Shown one piece after another: positions 1 through 22,240 of a stretch of DNA of 64,000 nt (the first letter of the stretch is position 1; the number at the start of each line of letters is the position of its first letter). The stretch is from NCBI GenBank assembly GCA_002104895.1, contig MCFG01000042.1, positions 187,501 to 251,500 of the forward strand, read 5' to 3'. This stretch comes from Anaeromyces robustus (taxonomy: Eukaryota > Neocallimastigomycota > Neocallimastigomycetes > Neocallimastigales > Neocallimastigaceae). The notes beneath the pieces were generated by a model that was not told the DNA's origin, made no database searches, and saw nothing but the letters and a program-made list of their open reading frames with translations. The translations under genes and the position numbers were made by a program.

Positions 1-2
1 TT

Positions 3-1791
<1,789 letters not shown>

Positions 1792-2224
1792 TTTTAATTA
1801 TAATTCTTTGTTAAGGAAAAAAATATATATAAACATGTAAACATATAGATATATATATATATATATGTGAAATTATATTTGACATTTCAATCATAAAAAA
1901 TAGTAATAGAAAAGTAAAATAATAATATTAATATTAATAATAAAAACAAAATAGTTAAAAAAGACTAAAGGGGTAATGATAATAAATATAAAGAGTGAAT
2001 TAAAAATATGTCAATATATGTAAAAAATAAAAATGATCATAAAAAATAATCAAAGAAGTTTTTTTTTTTTTATATAGAATTTTTTTATATACTTTTTAAA
2101 ACTTATTTAAACTTTATTAAAATAAAATAGAATAATATATCTATAATGAATGTGAATAAGAAACCAAAATTTTATTTTATCGAGATATATTTGTAACAAA
2201 AAAAGGAAAATATATAATAATTTA

Positions 2225-2229
<5 letters not shown>
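1792..2229. other. Intergenic spacer
   Basis: A/T-rich spacer after the TRIC-type stop codon. It holds short AT and A/T homopolymer runs and no gene or structured element that I can support. Confidence 0.6.
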
Positions 2230-2270
<41 letters not shown>

Positions 2271-3094
2271 ATGATACTAAAAAAAATAAAAACCAGTAAA
2301 ATATTATAGATAATAATAGATAATACTGGAGGAAAAAAAGAAGTATAATAATATTTAAAAACAATAAATCCATACAGCCCTTAATTCTAAATATAGAATT
2401 AAAGTAAAATTGATCTATCCTATTCCACTAGGGTCGGAAATAGGATCGGCATTTGCCCTACTAGGCTGTCCTACTGTGTTATCAGCATTGACGTTCCTGG
2501 AGAGGTTGGTTTTAAATTTATTGAACAATATATGTTGTCTTTTACAGACAACAGGCATGATATCATTCAATAGAGCCGCAGATCGCAACAAGAATGGGGA
2601 TTTTGAATAAGTACCAGATTCAGTCTGACACTTAAACAAACATTCCCATTCCATTTTGTATGGACTATTGTTAATTCTATCACTAAAACCATAATCTCTA
2701 CCACCAATTAAAAAAATATATATTCTATACCTATTAACTATTTTTTTACTACCTAATATATCTATATTACTTATACTATTATTACTACTTTTATAACCCT
2801 TAACAATATTATTTATTCTATTATCCACACTAGGGTTATTACTGGTCCTAACTAAACTATTAAAAAGACTATCTAAAAAATAAAAAAAATTTCTATCTAG
2901 ATCAGAGAAGTGATCAATACGAAGATTTTTAAATAAGAAACAATTTATAAACCAATGATCAATTCTCTGATAACTGTCACAATGGAAACAACATGAACAA
3001 CAATTAGGACAAGAATTATTAATCATTTTAGCAGCTTTTGCAACTCTAGCATCAATTTTATATCCACATCTTGCCCTAAGTATCCACCGAAATT
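2230..3094 (-). mobile_element. 5'-truncated non-LTR retrotransposon relic with poly(A) tail
   Basis: The block at 2400-3090 has much higher GC than its flanks and encodes on the minus strand the end of a reverse-transcriptase polyprotein. Reading leftwards, the frame ends at 2415, then about 145 bases look like a 3' UTR, then comes a run of 38 T (2230-2267), which is a poly(A) tail in the element's orientation. Coding, UTR and tail in this order are what a LINE-type insertion leaves. The 5' part (endonuclease and RT core) is absent: coding similarity stops at 3094, exactly beside a perfect hairpin. The clade cannot be assigned from this fragment. Confidence 0.55.
2415..3094 (-). pseudogene. 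Reverse-transcriptase C-terminal zinc-binding domain fragment
   Basis: The frame stays open from 3094 down to the stop at 2415-2417, about 226 codons. It begins RWILRARCGYKIDARVAKAA and continues into a Cys/His cluster (CPNCCSCCFHC, then DHWFINC). This RARCG...C-C...H...C arrangement is typical of the zf-RVT domain at the end of LINE-type RT proteins. The rest is Asn/Ser/Arg-rich without a known motif. There is no start codon at the left border of the similarity; the first Met is at 3026. I read it as a truncated, non-functional 3' fragment of a larger ORF. It could also have been kept as a small Cys-rich protein, but nothing supports that. Confidence 0.5.
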
Positions 3095-3152
3095 TAATTA
3101 TTTTAAATTTACAATTTTATAAAATAAAATTGTAAATTTAAAATAATTAAAT
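3092..3152. repeat. Perfect 29-bp inverted repeat with 3-base loop
   Basis: The left arm 3092-3120 is the exact reverse complement of the right arm 3124-3152, with loop AAA at 3121-3123. It abuts the point where the retroelement coding sequence stops. A 58-base perfect stem is far longer than expected by chance even in A/T-rich DNA, so it may mark an aberrant insertion junction. Confidence 0.9.
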
Positions 3153-3223
3153 AAATATATAATAAAGCTGAAAAACACAAACAAAAAAAAAAAAAAAAAA
3201 AAAAAAAAAAGCAAATAAAAGCA

Positions 3224-3224
<1 letters not shown>

Positions 3225-3303
<79 letters not shown>
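3225..3303. repeat. (ATA)n microsatellite
   Basis: About 26 ATA units, preceded by an A homopolymer tract at about 3183-3210. Confidence 0.95.
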
Positions 3304-3305
<2 letters not shown>

Positions 3306-4060
3306 GAAATAACTAAAGTAATTCATTTTATTTATTTTAATATAAATGTACAAAAAAAATTTTTTTTTTTTTTTTAGTATAAAAGTATGTATGTGATTTT
3401 CAAAATTTATTTTTTTATTTATTAAGTATAATATTTTTAAATGTTATACAAATAATAATTTATTATATTTTATACATTATATTTATAAGTTATACATGTA
3501 AATTTCGAGTTATTAATATAATATTTATAATAAAAATATAATTATTTATACTATTAATTTTTTATTTATATTATTAATTTTTTATAATACATTCTTAATT
3601 TAATATATACTGTTAACTTTTTAATTTAATAATTTATAATAATGATTCTTAATTTAATACTATTTATTTTGTAATTTATAATTTATAATAAATAATGTAT
3701 TCTTAATTTAATAATATATATATTTACTATTAATTTTATAATTAATAACATATATATATATATATATATATACTATTGTACTATTGTAAAAATATTAGAA
3801 TAATTTTTAAATAATTATTTTAGTATTATTACAATTCTTTAGATTTTTTAAAGCTTAATTTAATCTTATAATAATAAATTAATATTATATAATTAAAATA
3901 AACTATATAATATTATTTTATTTATTATAAATAAATGGTATCATTTTATTATTCCAAGTTAAATGTGTATTACTTTATCTTCTGGAATAAATCTTTTATT
4001 TATATAGCTCACTTTTATTAATATTAATATTAATATTAATATTATTATTATTATTATTAT

Positions 4061-4097
<37 letters not shown>

Positions 4098-4162
4098 TTT
4101 TGTTTTAGTCTTAATTGATTGTATTAGTCTTAAACATTATTAAAAAATATAATTTGTTAATT
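3304..4162. other. Intergenic spacer
   Basis: Very A/T-rich. It contains an AT run near 3748-3770, ATTA iterations near 4018-4055 and a long T tract at about 4063-4095. I see no gene. Confidence 0.6.
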
Positions 4163-5599
<1,437 letters not shown>

Positions 5600-6507
5600 T
5601 TATTTTAATATTTAAATATACAATATTTTTTTTATACTCTTTTTTTTTATATTTTATAAGATATAGTATTTTTTTCAAGTTTTTGATTTTTACTATATTT
5701 TATTTTTTCATTTTTTTTAGTAATACAAGTAATCAAATTATTAGTTAAAAAAAAAGTCAATAAAAGTTGTTTTTATATACATTTTAGAAATTATTATTTA
5801 ATGATTAAATGATATATGGGATAAAATTATGTCTGAAAATTTAATTAAAAAAATTTACTAAGAGATTATTAACTAAATTTTATATGCAACCAATAATAAA
5901 CTAGTATATTTTATAATATAGGGAAATATTATTAAATTTCATGTTACACAATTTATTATGAAATTTTGATAAAAGTAAAAATAAAATAAAGATTATTTAA
6001 AATAAAATAATTACAAAATAAAGATTTTTTTTTAAAAATATATTTTTTAAAAAAAGATATGTTATTAATAAAATAAAAAAAAGGAAAAAGAAAGTTATAT
6101 ATTAATGTATTATAATTATTTAATGATAAATTTTATTTTTTTGTTTTGTTTATAGATGTATTATAAAAAATTATCATTTTTTAATGGATATGATCTATTA
6201 ATTATAGTATTGATTTCATTTCATTATTTAATATATACATTTTTTTAATATAATATTTCAATTAACTAATATTTATTTATATTTTAGTAAATGTCTAAGA
6301 ACATAAAATATAGATAATAACAATACTAAAAACTCTCAATATATATCATGTGTTTTATGTAGTAAACTTTTTTAAATCTTATAAAAATTATTTTTAATAT
6401 AATACAAAAAATTATTTTGGTAATTATTAACTAATTAGTATTCATTTTGAAATAAAAATTAATAATTGCACTACATTAAATATAATAAAGTATTAATAAT
6501 TATTCAA

Positions 6508-6545
6508 ATTAAGTATTAGTTAATTTGAATTAACTAATACTTAAT
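6508..6545. repeat. Perfect 18-bp inverted repeat, 2-base loop
   Basis: Arms 6508-6525 and 6528-6545 are exact reverse complements around TG. It lies about 690 bases upstream of OAHS copy 2 and 960 bases upstream of copy 1, in the shared divergent region. It could be a hairpin relic or a protein-binding palindrome. Confidence 0.85.
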
Positions 6546-6861
6546 GCAATATTTTGTTTAATATATAATTGTTATTAAAAGAATAGAAAAAAAAAAGTAA
6601 ATTAATTTTATTATTAAAAATATTTTTAAATTGAAAATATTTTTTTAATGTTATAAATATTTTTTTGGTAATAATTCCTTTATATATAAATGTGTATTTA
6701 AAATTTAAAATTTATATACAAGCTTTTAATTAAAAATTTTTATTATTATTTGCTAAAAATTAACAAATTTTTACCTTTTTATGATTATTGATTCAAAAAT
6801 TCTATTGGTAAATAATAACAAATATAATTCTGGATATTTTATTTCTACTATATAAAACAAT

Positions 6862-7007
<146 letters not shown>

Positions 7008-7229
7008 AACTATTATATTGTAATAGTAATAATAATTTATATTATTAAGGTAATTTTTTGAAAAATATATAAAATCCTTTTTTTTTCATTTTTTTTTATA
7101 ATTCAATATTTTATAACTTAATAATTTAAAGTTTAAATAATTAAATAAAGAATAAAAAATAAAAATATAAAGGAATTTACTTTTTGAATTAATATATATA
7201 TATATAAGAAATATTTATTAATTATATAA

Positions 7230-12293
<5,064 letters not shown>

Positions 12294-12923
12294 ATATTAT
12301 AAAAATTTTTTTTTTTTAATATTAAATTAAACAATGTTAAGTTAAATTAAGCAATTTGTATATCCTATATATTTAAATTTAATATATAATAATTAACAAC
12401 AAATAATTTTTTTTTTAATACAATTTTAAATACTATCAGTTATCATATACATTTTTTTAATTTATCATTTATATTATTAGATTAATACACTTATAACATA
12501 TATGTATATTTATATTTTAAAATTTTTAATTCATTAAAACAATATAATCATAAATACTATTAGAAGTTAAAAATTAAAAAATAAAAATAAAAAATAAAAA
12601 TAAAATGTAAAAAAAAAATAAAATGTAAAAAAAAAAATAAAAAATAAACAATAAAAAATAAAATAAAAATAAAAATAAAAATAAAATTAAAAATTAAAAT
12701 TAAATTCTACTAAATGTTTTTAATAGTTATAATATTAATTATATTTTTAATCAATAAATGAATTGAATTAATCAAATTAATATTGCTATTTATTGAACGA
12801 AGTATTATGTAATATAGATTTTGTTTTTAATAAGTAAGAATGAGGTAGTCAAAATTAACATAAAATTATAATGAATGCAAAAAACTTATTAGATTTGAAA
12901 ACAAGGAAGTACATTCTTTTAAT

Positions 12924-12964
<41 letters not shown>

Positions 12965-13440
12965 GTTGTTATATAAAAAATAAAATTATTATATTAAATG
13001 AAAAAAGTATTATACTTAAATATAATCTTTTTGTTAATATTTAAATTTTAAGTATTTGATTCATAATGATAACATAAAATAAATTATAATAAATAAATAT
13101 TAAATAATTACATAAAAATGTAATTAATATTAAATGGAAAAAAATTATATCAATTTTTTTTTTTTTCTTTTTTTTTTTTAGATTAATTTATTTTTATTTA
13201 AAATAATTGATTTAAAAGTAACTACGTATGAAATATAGTTTACATATATATATATGTAAAAATATATAATACATGAAAAGTAAGATTATCTCTAAATATG
13301 ATCTTTCAATTAATATTTAGATTTTAAATAATAATAAAATATATATCTAGATATGAAAATATAATTAAATTCATAATACCAAATATATTATATTAAATTA
13401 TAAAAATAAATTATAAATAAAAAAATATAAAAAATTGTTA

Positions 13441-13561
<121 letters not shown>

Positions 13562-14039
13562 TATATATATATATAAATAATAATAATAATAGATATAATA
13601 TGAAAATAAACAGAAATAATAATTAATAATAAAATAATTAATAATTAATAATAATATTTCAGAATCGTTAGTGATTTAAAAAAAAAAAAAAAACAATAAA
13701 AAATATGTTACAAAAAAGTTTTTTTTTAAATATTACACGATATTTAAATTTCAAATATTACACTATATCAAAAAAAATTAAAGACATGTGTTTTTTTTTT
13801 TTTTTTTTTTAATTATATTTATTTTTATTTAATTTATATATTTTTTATTTTTATAATGTTTATATATGCTAATTGTTTTTTTATATATTTTTTATTTTTT
13901 ATAATGTTTATATATGCTAATTATTTTTTTAAATATTATTTTTATTATTTGTAAAAGGAGTTAAAAATGATAGTATATATATATTTTTATGGATATAATA
14001 TATTATTTTCATAATATATAAATATATTTTATATACATT

Positions 14040-14213
14040 TTAATTTAAATTATTTTAAATATTTTTTTTTTTAAGATTTTTAATTTTTAATATATTAATT
14101 TAAATTATTTTAAACTAGATACTTTTTTTAAGATTTTTAATTTTTAATATATTAATTTAAATTATTTTAAACTAGATACTTTTTTTAAGATTTTTAATTT
14201 TTGATATATTAAT
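14040..14213. repeat. 57-bp tandem repeat, three copies, next to the OAHS copy 4 stop
   Basis: Three units share AAACTAGATAC and TTTTTTTAAGATTTTTAA blocks. ACTAGATAC recurs at 14114 and 14171; the first unit lacks this block but shares the rest. The array ends about 30 bases beyond the stop codon of copy 4, so it probably forms part of its 3' UTR. Confidence 0.85.
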
Positions 14214-14243
14214 TTAAATTATTTTAAATTATTATATTTAAAT

Positions 14244-15539
<1,296 letters not shown>

Positions 15540-15875
15540 TTATATATATATACTATTTTATGTTATTAATAAATATTTATTAAAAATATTTTCTGATTTT
15601 AACATAAATGTAAGAAAAAAAAACAGTTTATATAGTTTTAAGTAATTGAATTATGGTTATCTTTTTTCCATAGTTTTTTTAATTAATAAAAAAAAGAGTT
15701 AACTGTAGATCAAAATTTGTTGATTTTTAGCCAGTAAAAAATGAATTAAATTTTAATTAAATGTTATAATTAAGTAATATTAGTTTATTATAAACAAATA
15801 AGAAATAAATTTAAATTTTAATCAGATTTTTTGATGATTTGAATAAGTGTTACACAAAAATATCTTAATAAATAA

Positions 15876-16089
<214 letters not shown>

Positions 16090-16208
16090 TTTAAATTTCT
16101 TAATTATAATTTATTTGAATTATTATAAAAAATAAAAATTATTTTAGTTTTTACTATTTCTATAAATAAATATAATCTATAAATAATATTATAATTTTAA
16201 AATATAAT

Positions 16209-16690
<482 letters not shown>

Positions 16691-17010
16691 TTTGATTGTA
16701 AAAAGAAATTTACAAATAAAATACTTTAAAAAAAATTGTAGTAATAGAATACTATTTTAATTTTCAATAATTTTTTTATAGTAACTTTTTAAATTTATAC
16801 TTAATTTTTTATACCTATTAATTTATGATAATATATTTATAAAAATATCTTGTTTTAAATTTGCATATATAAATATTTAATAATAATTTAGTATATTATA
16901 ATCAATACATATAAATATTAATATAAATTAGATAATGTTTATAATAATTAAATATTAATTATATTAATACTATAATTAATTATAGAAAGTTAATAGTTTA
17001 ATCAATTCAT

Positions 17011-18241
17011 TTATTGATAATAAATACTATTAACGAAAGAAAGATCACCACCAAGGAATTTCTTTATTGATGGAATTTCGTTGCTTAAGAACACATGAGC
17101 AAATGAAGCACGCCCTGTAGTAGAGTAATTTGTACCATAACAATCAAATTCACCAACTTTTGATGTTTCTTTATAAATATCATAATCAGAGAAAGTCAAC
17201 CAACCTTTTTCATTTAATTGAGAACCTGGGAGTTCAGTTTTTCTAAAGATTACATAAGTGTTTTTCTTCCATAAACGACCTAAATAATAAGAAATACCAT
17301 CATCAACTTTAACTTTAGAATTTATTATAAGAAAGCCGCCTTCCTTATAATTATTATCTTCATTACCCTATTTTTTTATTTTTCATTTTTTTTTTGATAT
17401 ATATAAAATGAATATTTGTTAGATTTTTTGTTAATTTTATTAATTAAATTTATTCAACCTTATTTAATAAAAAATACTTACATTAGCTGTTATATATGCT
17501 GTCTTTCCATTTTTATTAACAGCATGGATAATGCATCCATCGAAAACTGCACGTCCAAAACCCCAAATAAAATCAGTAACACCGCGAATGTAACAATTTT
17601 TAAAATAATGAGTACCACGATATGAAAGTAAAGTATTTTGATAACCTAAAAAGTTACAATTTTTGAAAAAATGCTTATTACCATATGAATAAAGAGCTGG
17701 AGCTTGACCATTTGTTACAGGAAACGGGGCTGTATTTTGGAATGTTATATCAAAAGCTTTAAAGAAATCAGCTTTAATTTTTACTGTAGCACATTCTGAG
17801 CTACTTCCAATTTTAGCATTATTTAAATTATTTGTAATAATTACTTCATTTCTATTTTCGCCAATTAAAGTTATGTAATTTTTTTGAATAATAATTTGTT
17901 CATTATATATTCCATTTTTAATATAAATAACACGTTCAGAAGAAGCTGAATCGGGCAAAGAATTTATAGCATCTTGAATCTAATATTATATAAATAGAAT
18001 ATTGAAATTTATTATGTATGTTGAAGAAATTGAGAAATTGTTTTATCAGAAAGTTATTTCATTTATATTTAATAATATAAACTTATTCCAGTTTTTAATA
18101 CATATATATATTACATACACTATTATATTTTTCAGAACCGTCGTTAGCAACGATGAGTGCATTTGATGATATTTTATCTATATCGAATGCATAAACTAAT
18201 TTTACTATAAATATCAATAATAATTTCAGTAGTATTTTCAT
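17011..18241 (-). CDS. Pectinesterase (CE8 family), no CBM, catalytic Asp replaced by Asn
   Basis: Three exons are proposed on the minus strand: 18119-18241, 17482-17979 and 17011-17367, giving 325 aa. Donors are GTATGT and GTAAGT, acceptors TTAG and ATAG, both introns in phase 0. The protein starts with a hydrophobic signal peptide (MKILLKLLLIFIVKLVYA). The pectin methylesterase beta-helix motifs follow: GSSSECATV, QAPALYSYGN (Gln133), then GYQNTLLS where the family has YQDTL, then TDFIWG (nucleophile Asp177) and LGRLW (Arg238). The acid/base Asp of YQDTL is therefore Asn156 (codon AAT). CE8 enzymes remove methyl esters from pectin; this copy may be inactive or altered. It ends at the catalytic domain with no linker or CBM1, unlike its two neighbours. 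The third exon is intact, so it does not look like an ordinary pseudogene. Confidence 0.85.
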
Positions 18242-18657
18242 TTTAAATTATTATAATAATTATTTATATAATTATAATTTTTTTTTGAATTTTATATTTC
18301 TATATTTATAAATATAATTAATTATTTAAATAAAGAAATTTTAAAGATTTTAATTTATTTATAGTTTTTTTTTCAACATTTAAATATTTATATACATTTA
18401 ATGTTCCACACTTTTACATTATTATAATAATCACCCATAAAGAATAAAACTAAAATTTTTAATAATTGTTTAATTAAATATATAATTATAACATTATTAT
18501 TAAGTTTTATAAAAAACCATTAATAAAAATATATTAAAAAGCAGCATAAATTAATAAATTATATAAATTTTTAAAAAAAAAAATAACAATTATTTTCAGA
18601 TATATGTAATAATAATTATATGTAATAATATTTATAAATATAAAATAATTAGACATA

Positions 18658-18990
18658 ATAAAATAAATAAATAAATAAATAAGTAAATAAGTAAATAAGT
18701 AAACAAGTAAACAAGTAAACAAGTAAATAAGTAAATAAGTAAATAAGTAAATAAGTAAATAAGTAAATAAATAAATGAATAAATGAATAAATGAATAAAT
18801 GAATAAATGAATAAATGAATAAATGAATAAATGAATAAATGAATAAATGAATAAATGAATAAATGAATAAATGAATAAATGAATAAATGAATAAATGAAT
18901 AAATGAATAAATGAATAAATGAATAAATGAATAAATGAATAAATGAATAAATGAATAAATGAATAAATGAATAATTGAATAATTGAATAA
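18658..18990. repeat. Octanucleotide satellite: AAAT, AAGTAAAT, AAGTAAAC, AAATGAAT tiers
   Basis: Starts as AAAT, passes through AAATAAGT and AAACAAGT variants (about 18680-18770), then about 25 near-perfect copies of AAATGAAT to about 18975. The variants are grouped in blocks rather than mixed, showing successive local amplification of mutant units. Confidence 0.95.
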
Positions 18991-20091
18991 ATAAATATAT
19001 GAATGAATACTTATATATATGTATATATATAAGTAAAATAAAATAGGTTAAGTAAATAAATAAATTAATGACATTTATTAATATTTTATTTATGATATAA
19101 TAATCAATCATTATTTTATACATGTGCGAAAATAAAAATGAATATTCAGTAAAATCTAAAAATATTTAATTGAATATAATTTAAATAAAGTTAGTATGAG
19201 AAAACATTTATTTTCTTTAAATGTTAGAATTTTAATTGAAAATAAAGTATATATATAAATGGAGTAAGCAATGATGATGAAACTTTTTTATTTTACACAT
19301 ATGAGTGAAGTAATGATTTATTAGTTTTAACATGTAATAATTTTAACAAAAACATAAATATCATGAGCTTTAATAATTATATTAAAGTTTTATTATTAAA
19401 TACATGGTTAAATAAATCTAAAAAAAGCAAATGAATATATAATAGGATTAAGGTAAGTTAACTGTTTAATGGTTATTGGAAAGATAAGAATGTATAAAAA
19501 GAAATTAATTAAACATGAATTATATATTAATTTTTTAATATTGAAAAAATCGCAGAATGTGTTTGAATGAACACGGAAAATATACAAATAGAGAGAAAAT
19601 GAATAGTAAAATCCATTATTTAAAAAATGTAAAAATAGAAAAGATAATTTAATAAATATTGAAAAAAAATTTGAATGCTGAAATTTTATTATATAAAGTA
19701 GATTATAAAAGGAAATAAAAATAAATTAAAACATTTTAATTTTGTACTATTAACTATTATATATTAGTCAATATGTATTAGATATGAAACAGTAAAATAA
19801 ATTTATTGTAATATATATATATAATAAAATTCATTTTATATTTAATTGTTTTTTATCAATAAGATAATACTATTCTACAAAAAAAAATAAATGTCTAAAA
19901 ATAATTTTATTAAAAAATAAGTTATATATTTTTAATAAAATTTTTATTAATATAAAATATGAATCATTTCACTAATGACTGCTTTAAGTATATTTAATAT
20001 TTTAATTATGATTATTAAAAGAACTGAAAAATTTATGTTTTAGAAGTATTTTTTTTTTTTTCGGAAAAATGAATTTTTAATATAATTATTT

Positions 20092-21120
20092 AGAATTAGA
20101 TTTTTATATTTTTACGGAAATTAATTTTTAAAATATTGATTTGTTCCCCATATCGTGATTAAAATATAATATTTAAAGTTTTAATTATCTATATTGTTTA
20201 AAATTTTTACTTTTTATATTGTTTAATATTTTTACTATTTTAGGTATTTATATTGTTTAACATTTTAACTATTTATATTGTTTAATATTTTTACTATTTT
20301 AGCTATTTATATTGTTTAATATTTTTGATAATATAATTATTTTAGTAGTTTTTTATATGTTACATTAAAATAATATTTTTTTAATAATAATTTCTATACT
20401 GAAGTCAAAATAAGCCGTTTTTGTTAAAATTTAAAATATTTAGGTAAAAAGAATTTTTATTATAATTAATAAGAATTAAAGAATTAAATTGTTATATTTT
20501 TACGGAAATTAATTTTTAAAAAATAGATTTGTTCCTCATATCGTTAATAAAATATAATATTTAAAGTTTTAACTATTTATATTGTATTGTTTAATATTTT
20601 AACTATATATATTGTTTAATATTTAACTATCTATATTGTTTAATATTTTTGATAATATAATTATTTTAGTAATTTTTTTATGATACATTAAAATAATATT
20701 TTTTTAATAATAATTTCTATACTGAAATCAAAATAAACCGTTTTTGTTAAAATTTAAAATATTTAAGTAAAAAGAATTTTAATAAATTAATAAGAATTAA
20801 AAGAATTAGATTTTGATATTTTTACGGAAATTAATTTTTAAAAAATAGATTTGTTCCTCATAACGTTAATAAAATATAATATTTAAAGTTTTTACTATCT
20901 AATGTTTATTTTATTTAACTATTTATATTGTTTAATATTTTTACTATTTTAGTTATTCATATTGTTTAATATTTTTGATAATATAATTATTTATATTGCT
21001 TAATATTTTTGATAATGAAATTATTTTAGTTAAATTTTTTTATGTTACATTAAAATAGAAGTAGTTTCTATACAGAAATCCAAATAAACCGTTTTTGTTA
21101 AAATTTATAATATTTAGTAA
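20092..21120. repeat. Three-copy decayed tandem repeat, about 320-390 bp per unit
   Basis: Each unit opens with TTTTTACGGAAATTAATTTT (at about 20109, 20497 and 20819), continues with a GATTTGTTCC(C/T)CATA-type block and TATATTGTTTAATATTTTTA subrepeats, and closes with a TTTCTATAC(T/A)GAA...CCGTTTTTGTTAAAATTT block (CCG near 20414, 20739 and 21088). No coding potential is seen. Unit length varies through the number of internal TATTGTTTAA subrepeats. Confidence 0.85.
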
Positions 21121-22240
21121 TTATGATTCATTATTTTATTACATATTAACAAAGAAATATTATAAAAATTTTTTATTATTGTTTATTATTATTTGTATAT
21201 TATTTTTGTTTATTATAATATATAAATATTTTTAGGAATATTATTATTCTAGAAAATTTTTATTATTTAAATAGTACTTTTAATAATTAATTTTTTTAGT
21301 GAAGTTTAAGCAAGATAATATTTATTTAAAATATTATAATATATTTTTTTGTATAAATTTTAATAATTATATAGAAACAACTAATATTAAATTGTAAAAA
21401 TGTTGTATTACATTTAAAAGTAACATTTTATTGTACGTAAATATTCATTATTATATCATTTTAAGAAAATATATATTTATTTATAATTTTAATAATATAT
21501 TAATAAAATATTCAAATATATTTAATTTTCAATATTGTAATAATATTTAGTTTCAATATTGCAATAATATTAAGTAGTTTACAATGTTAATATATAATAC
21601 TAAATATAAACATGATTAGAATAAATATATTTTAAATATATTCTATTTATTATTTTAATATATAATTATTTTGTGTAACAGACTAAAAGATTTTTTTATA
21701 TATTTTTATTAAATTAATATTATATTATATAATGATTTTCTTTTAAATTATATTAAAAATTTTATAAAAAAAAATATTAATATATAATAATGAAAATATA
21801 ATATATTATTATATATTATATTTATATTATATTATTATATAATAATTATATTATTAATTTAATTTAATAATAATTTGTTTGCGGCAGAAAAATAAATTAT
21901 TTCATTTAATTTATTATTATATATTATTATATATTATTATATATTAAAGAATTTAATATAACAAAAAAAAAAAAAAAAATAAAATAAAAAAAAAAAAATA
22001 TATATATAAAGGTAAATATCTTTTTTTATTTATTATTTTTTTTTTTCAAGTTTTTATATTTTGAAATTTAGTTTTATAAGTTAAAAAGGATTTTGTAAAA
22101 TAAAAAATAAAATTAACCAAAATATAAATCAATTTGTAATATAAATAGATTTGTATATAAAATATATCAGTTAACTTATTTTTTTTTTCAGTTATAATAA
22201 TATATTATTATTTATAGAAAATTATCAATATATATAAACA

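Larger units (their letters stand above)
18242..22240. other. 4-kb intergenic region with satellite-like repeats
   Basis: Divergent spacer between pectinesterases 1 and 2. It holds an octanucleotide satellite (18658-18990), a slightly less A/T-rich stretch without coding signal (about 19250-19700) and a threefold decayed repeat (20092-21120). No gene is supported. Confidence 0.55.

Noticed and set aside
3147-3353. Minus-strand frame of poly-Tyr and poly-Phe
   Set aside because: Product of the (ATA)n tract and poly(A) run only.
18534-19123. Minus-strand frames with SFIHLFIY repeats
   Set aside because: The octanucleotide satellite has no stop in this frame by chance; it is not a membrane protein gene.
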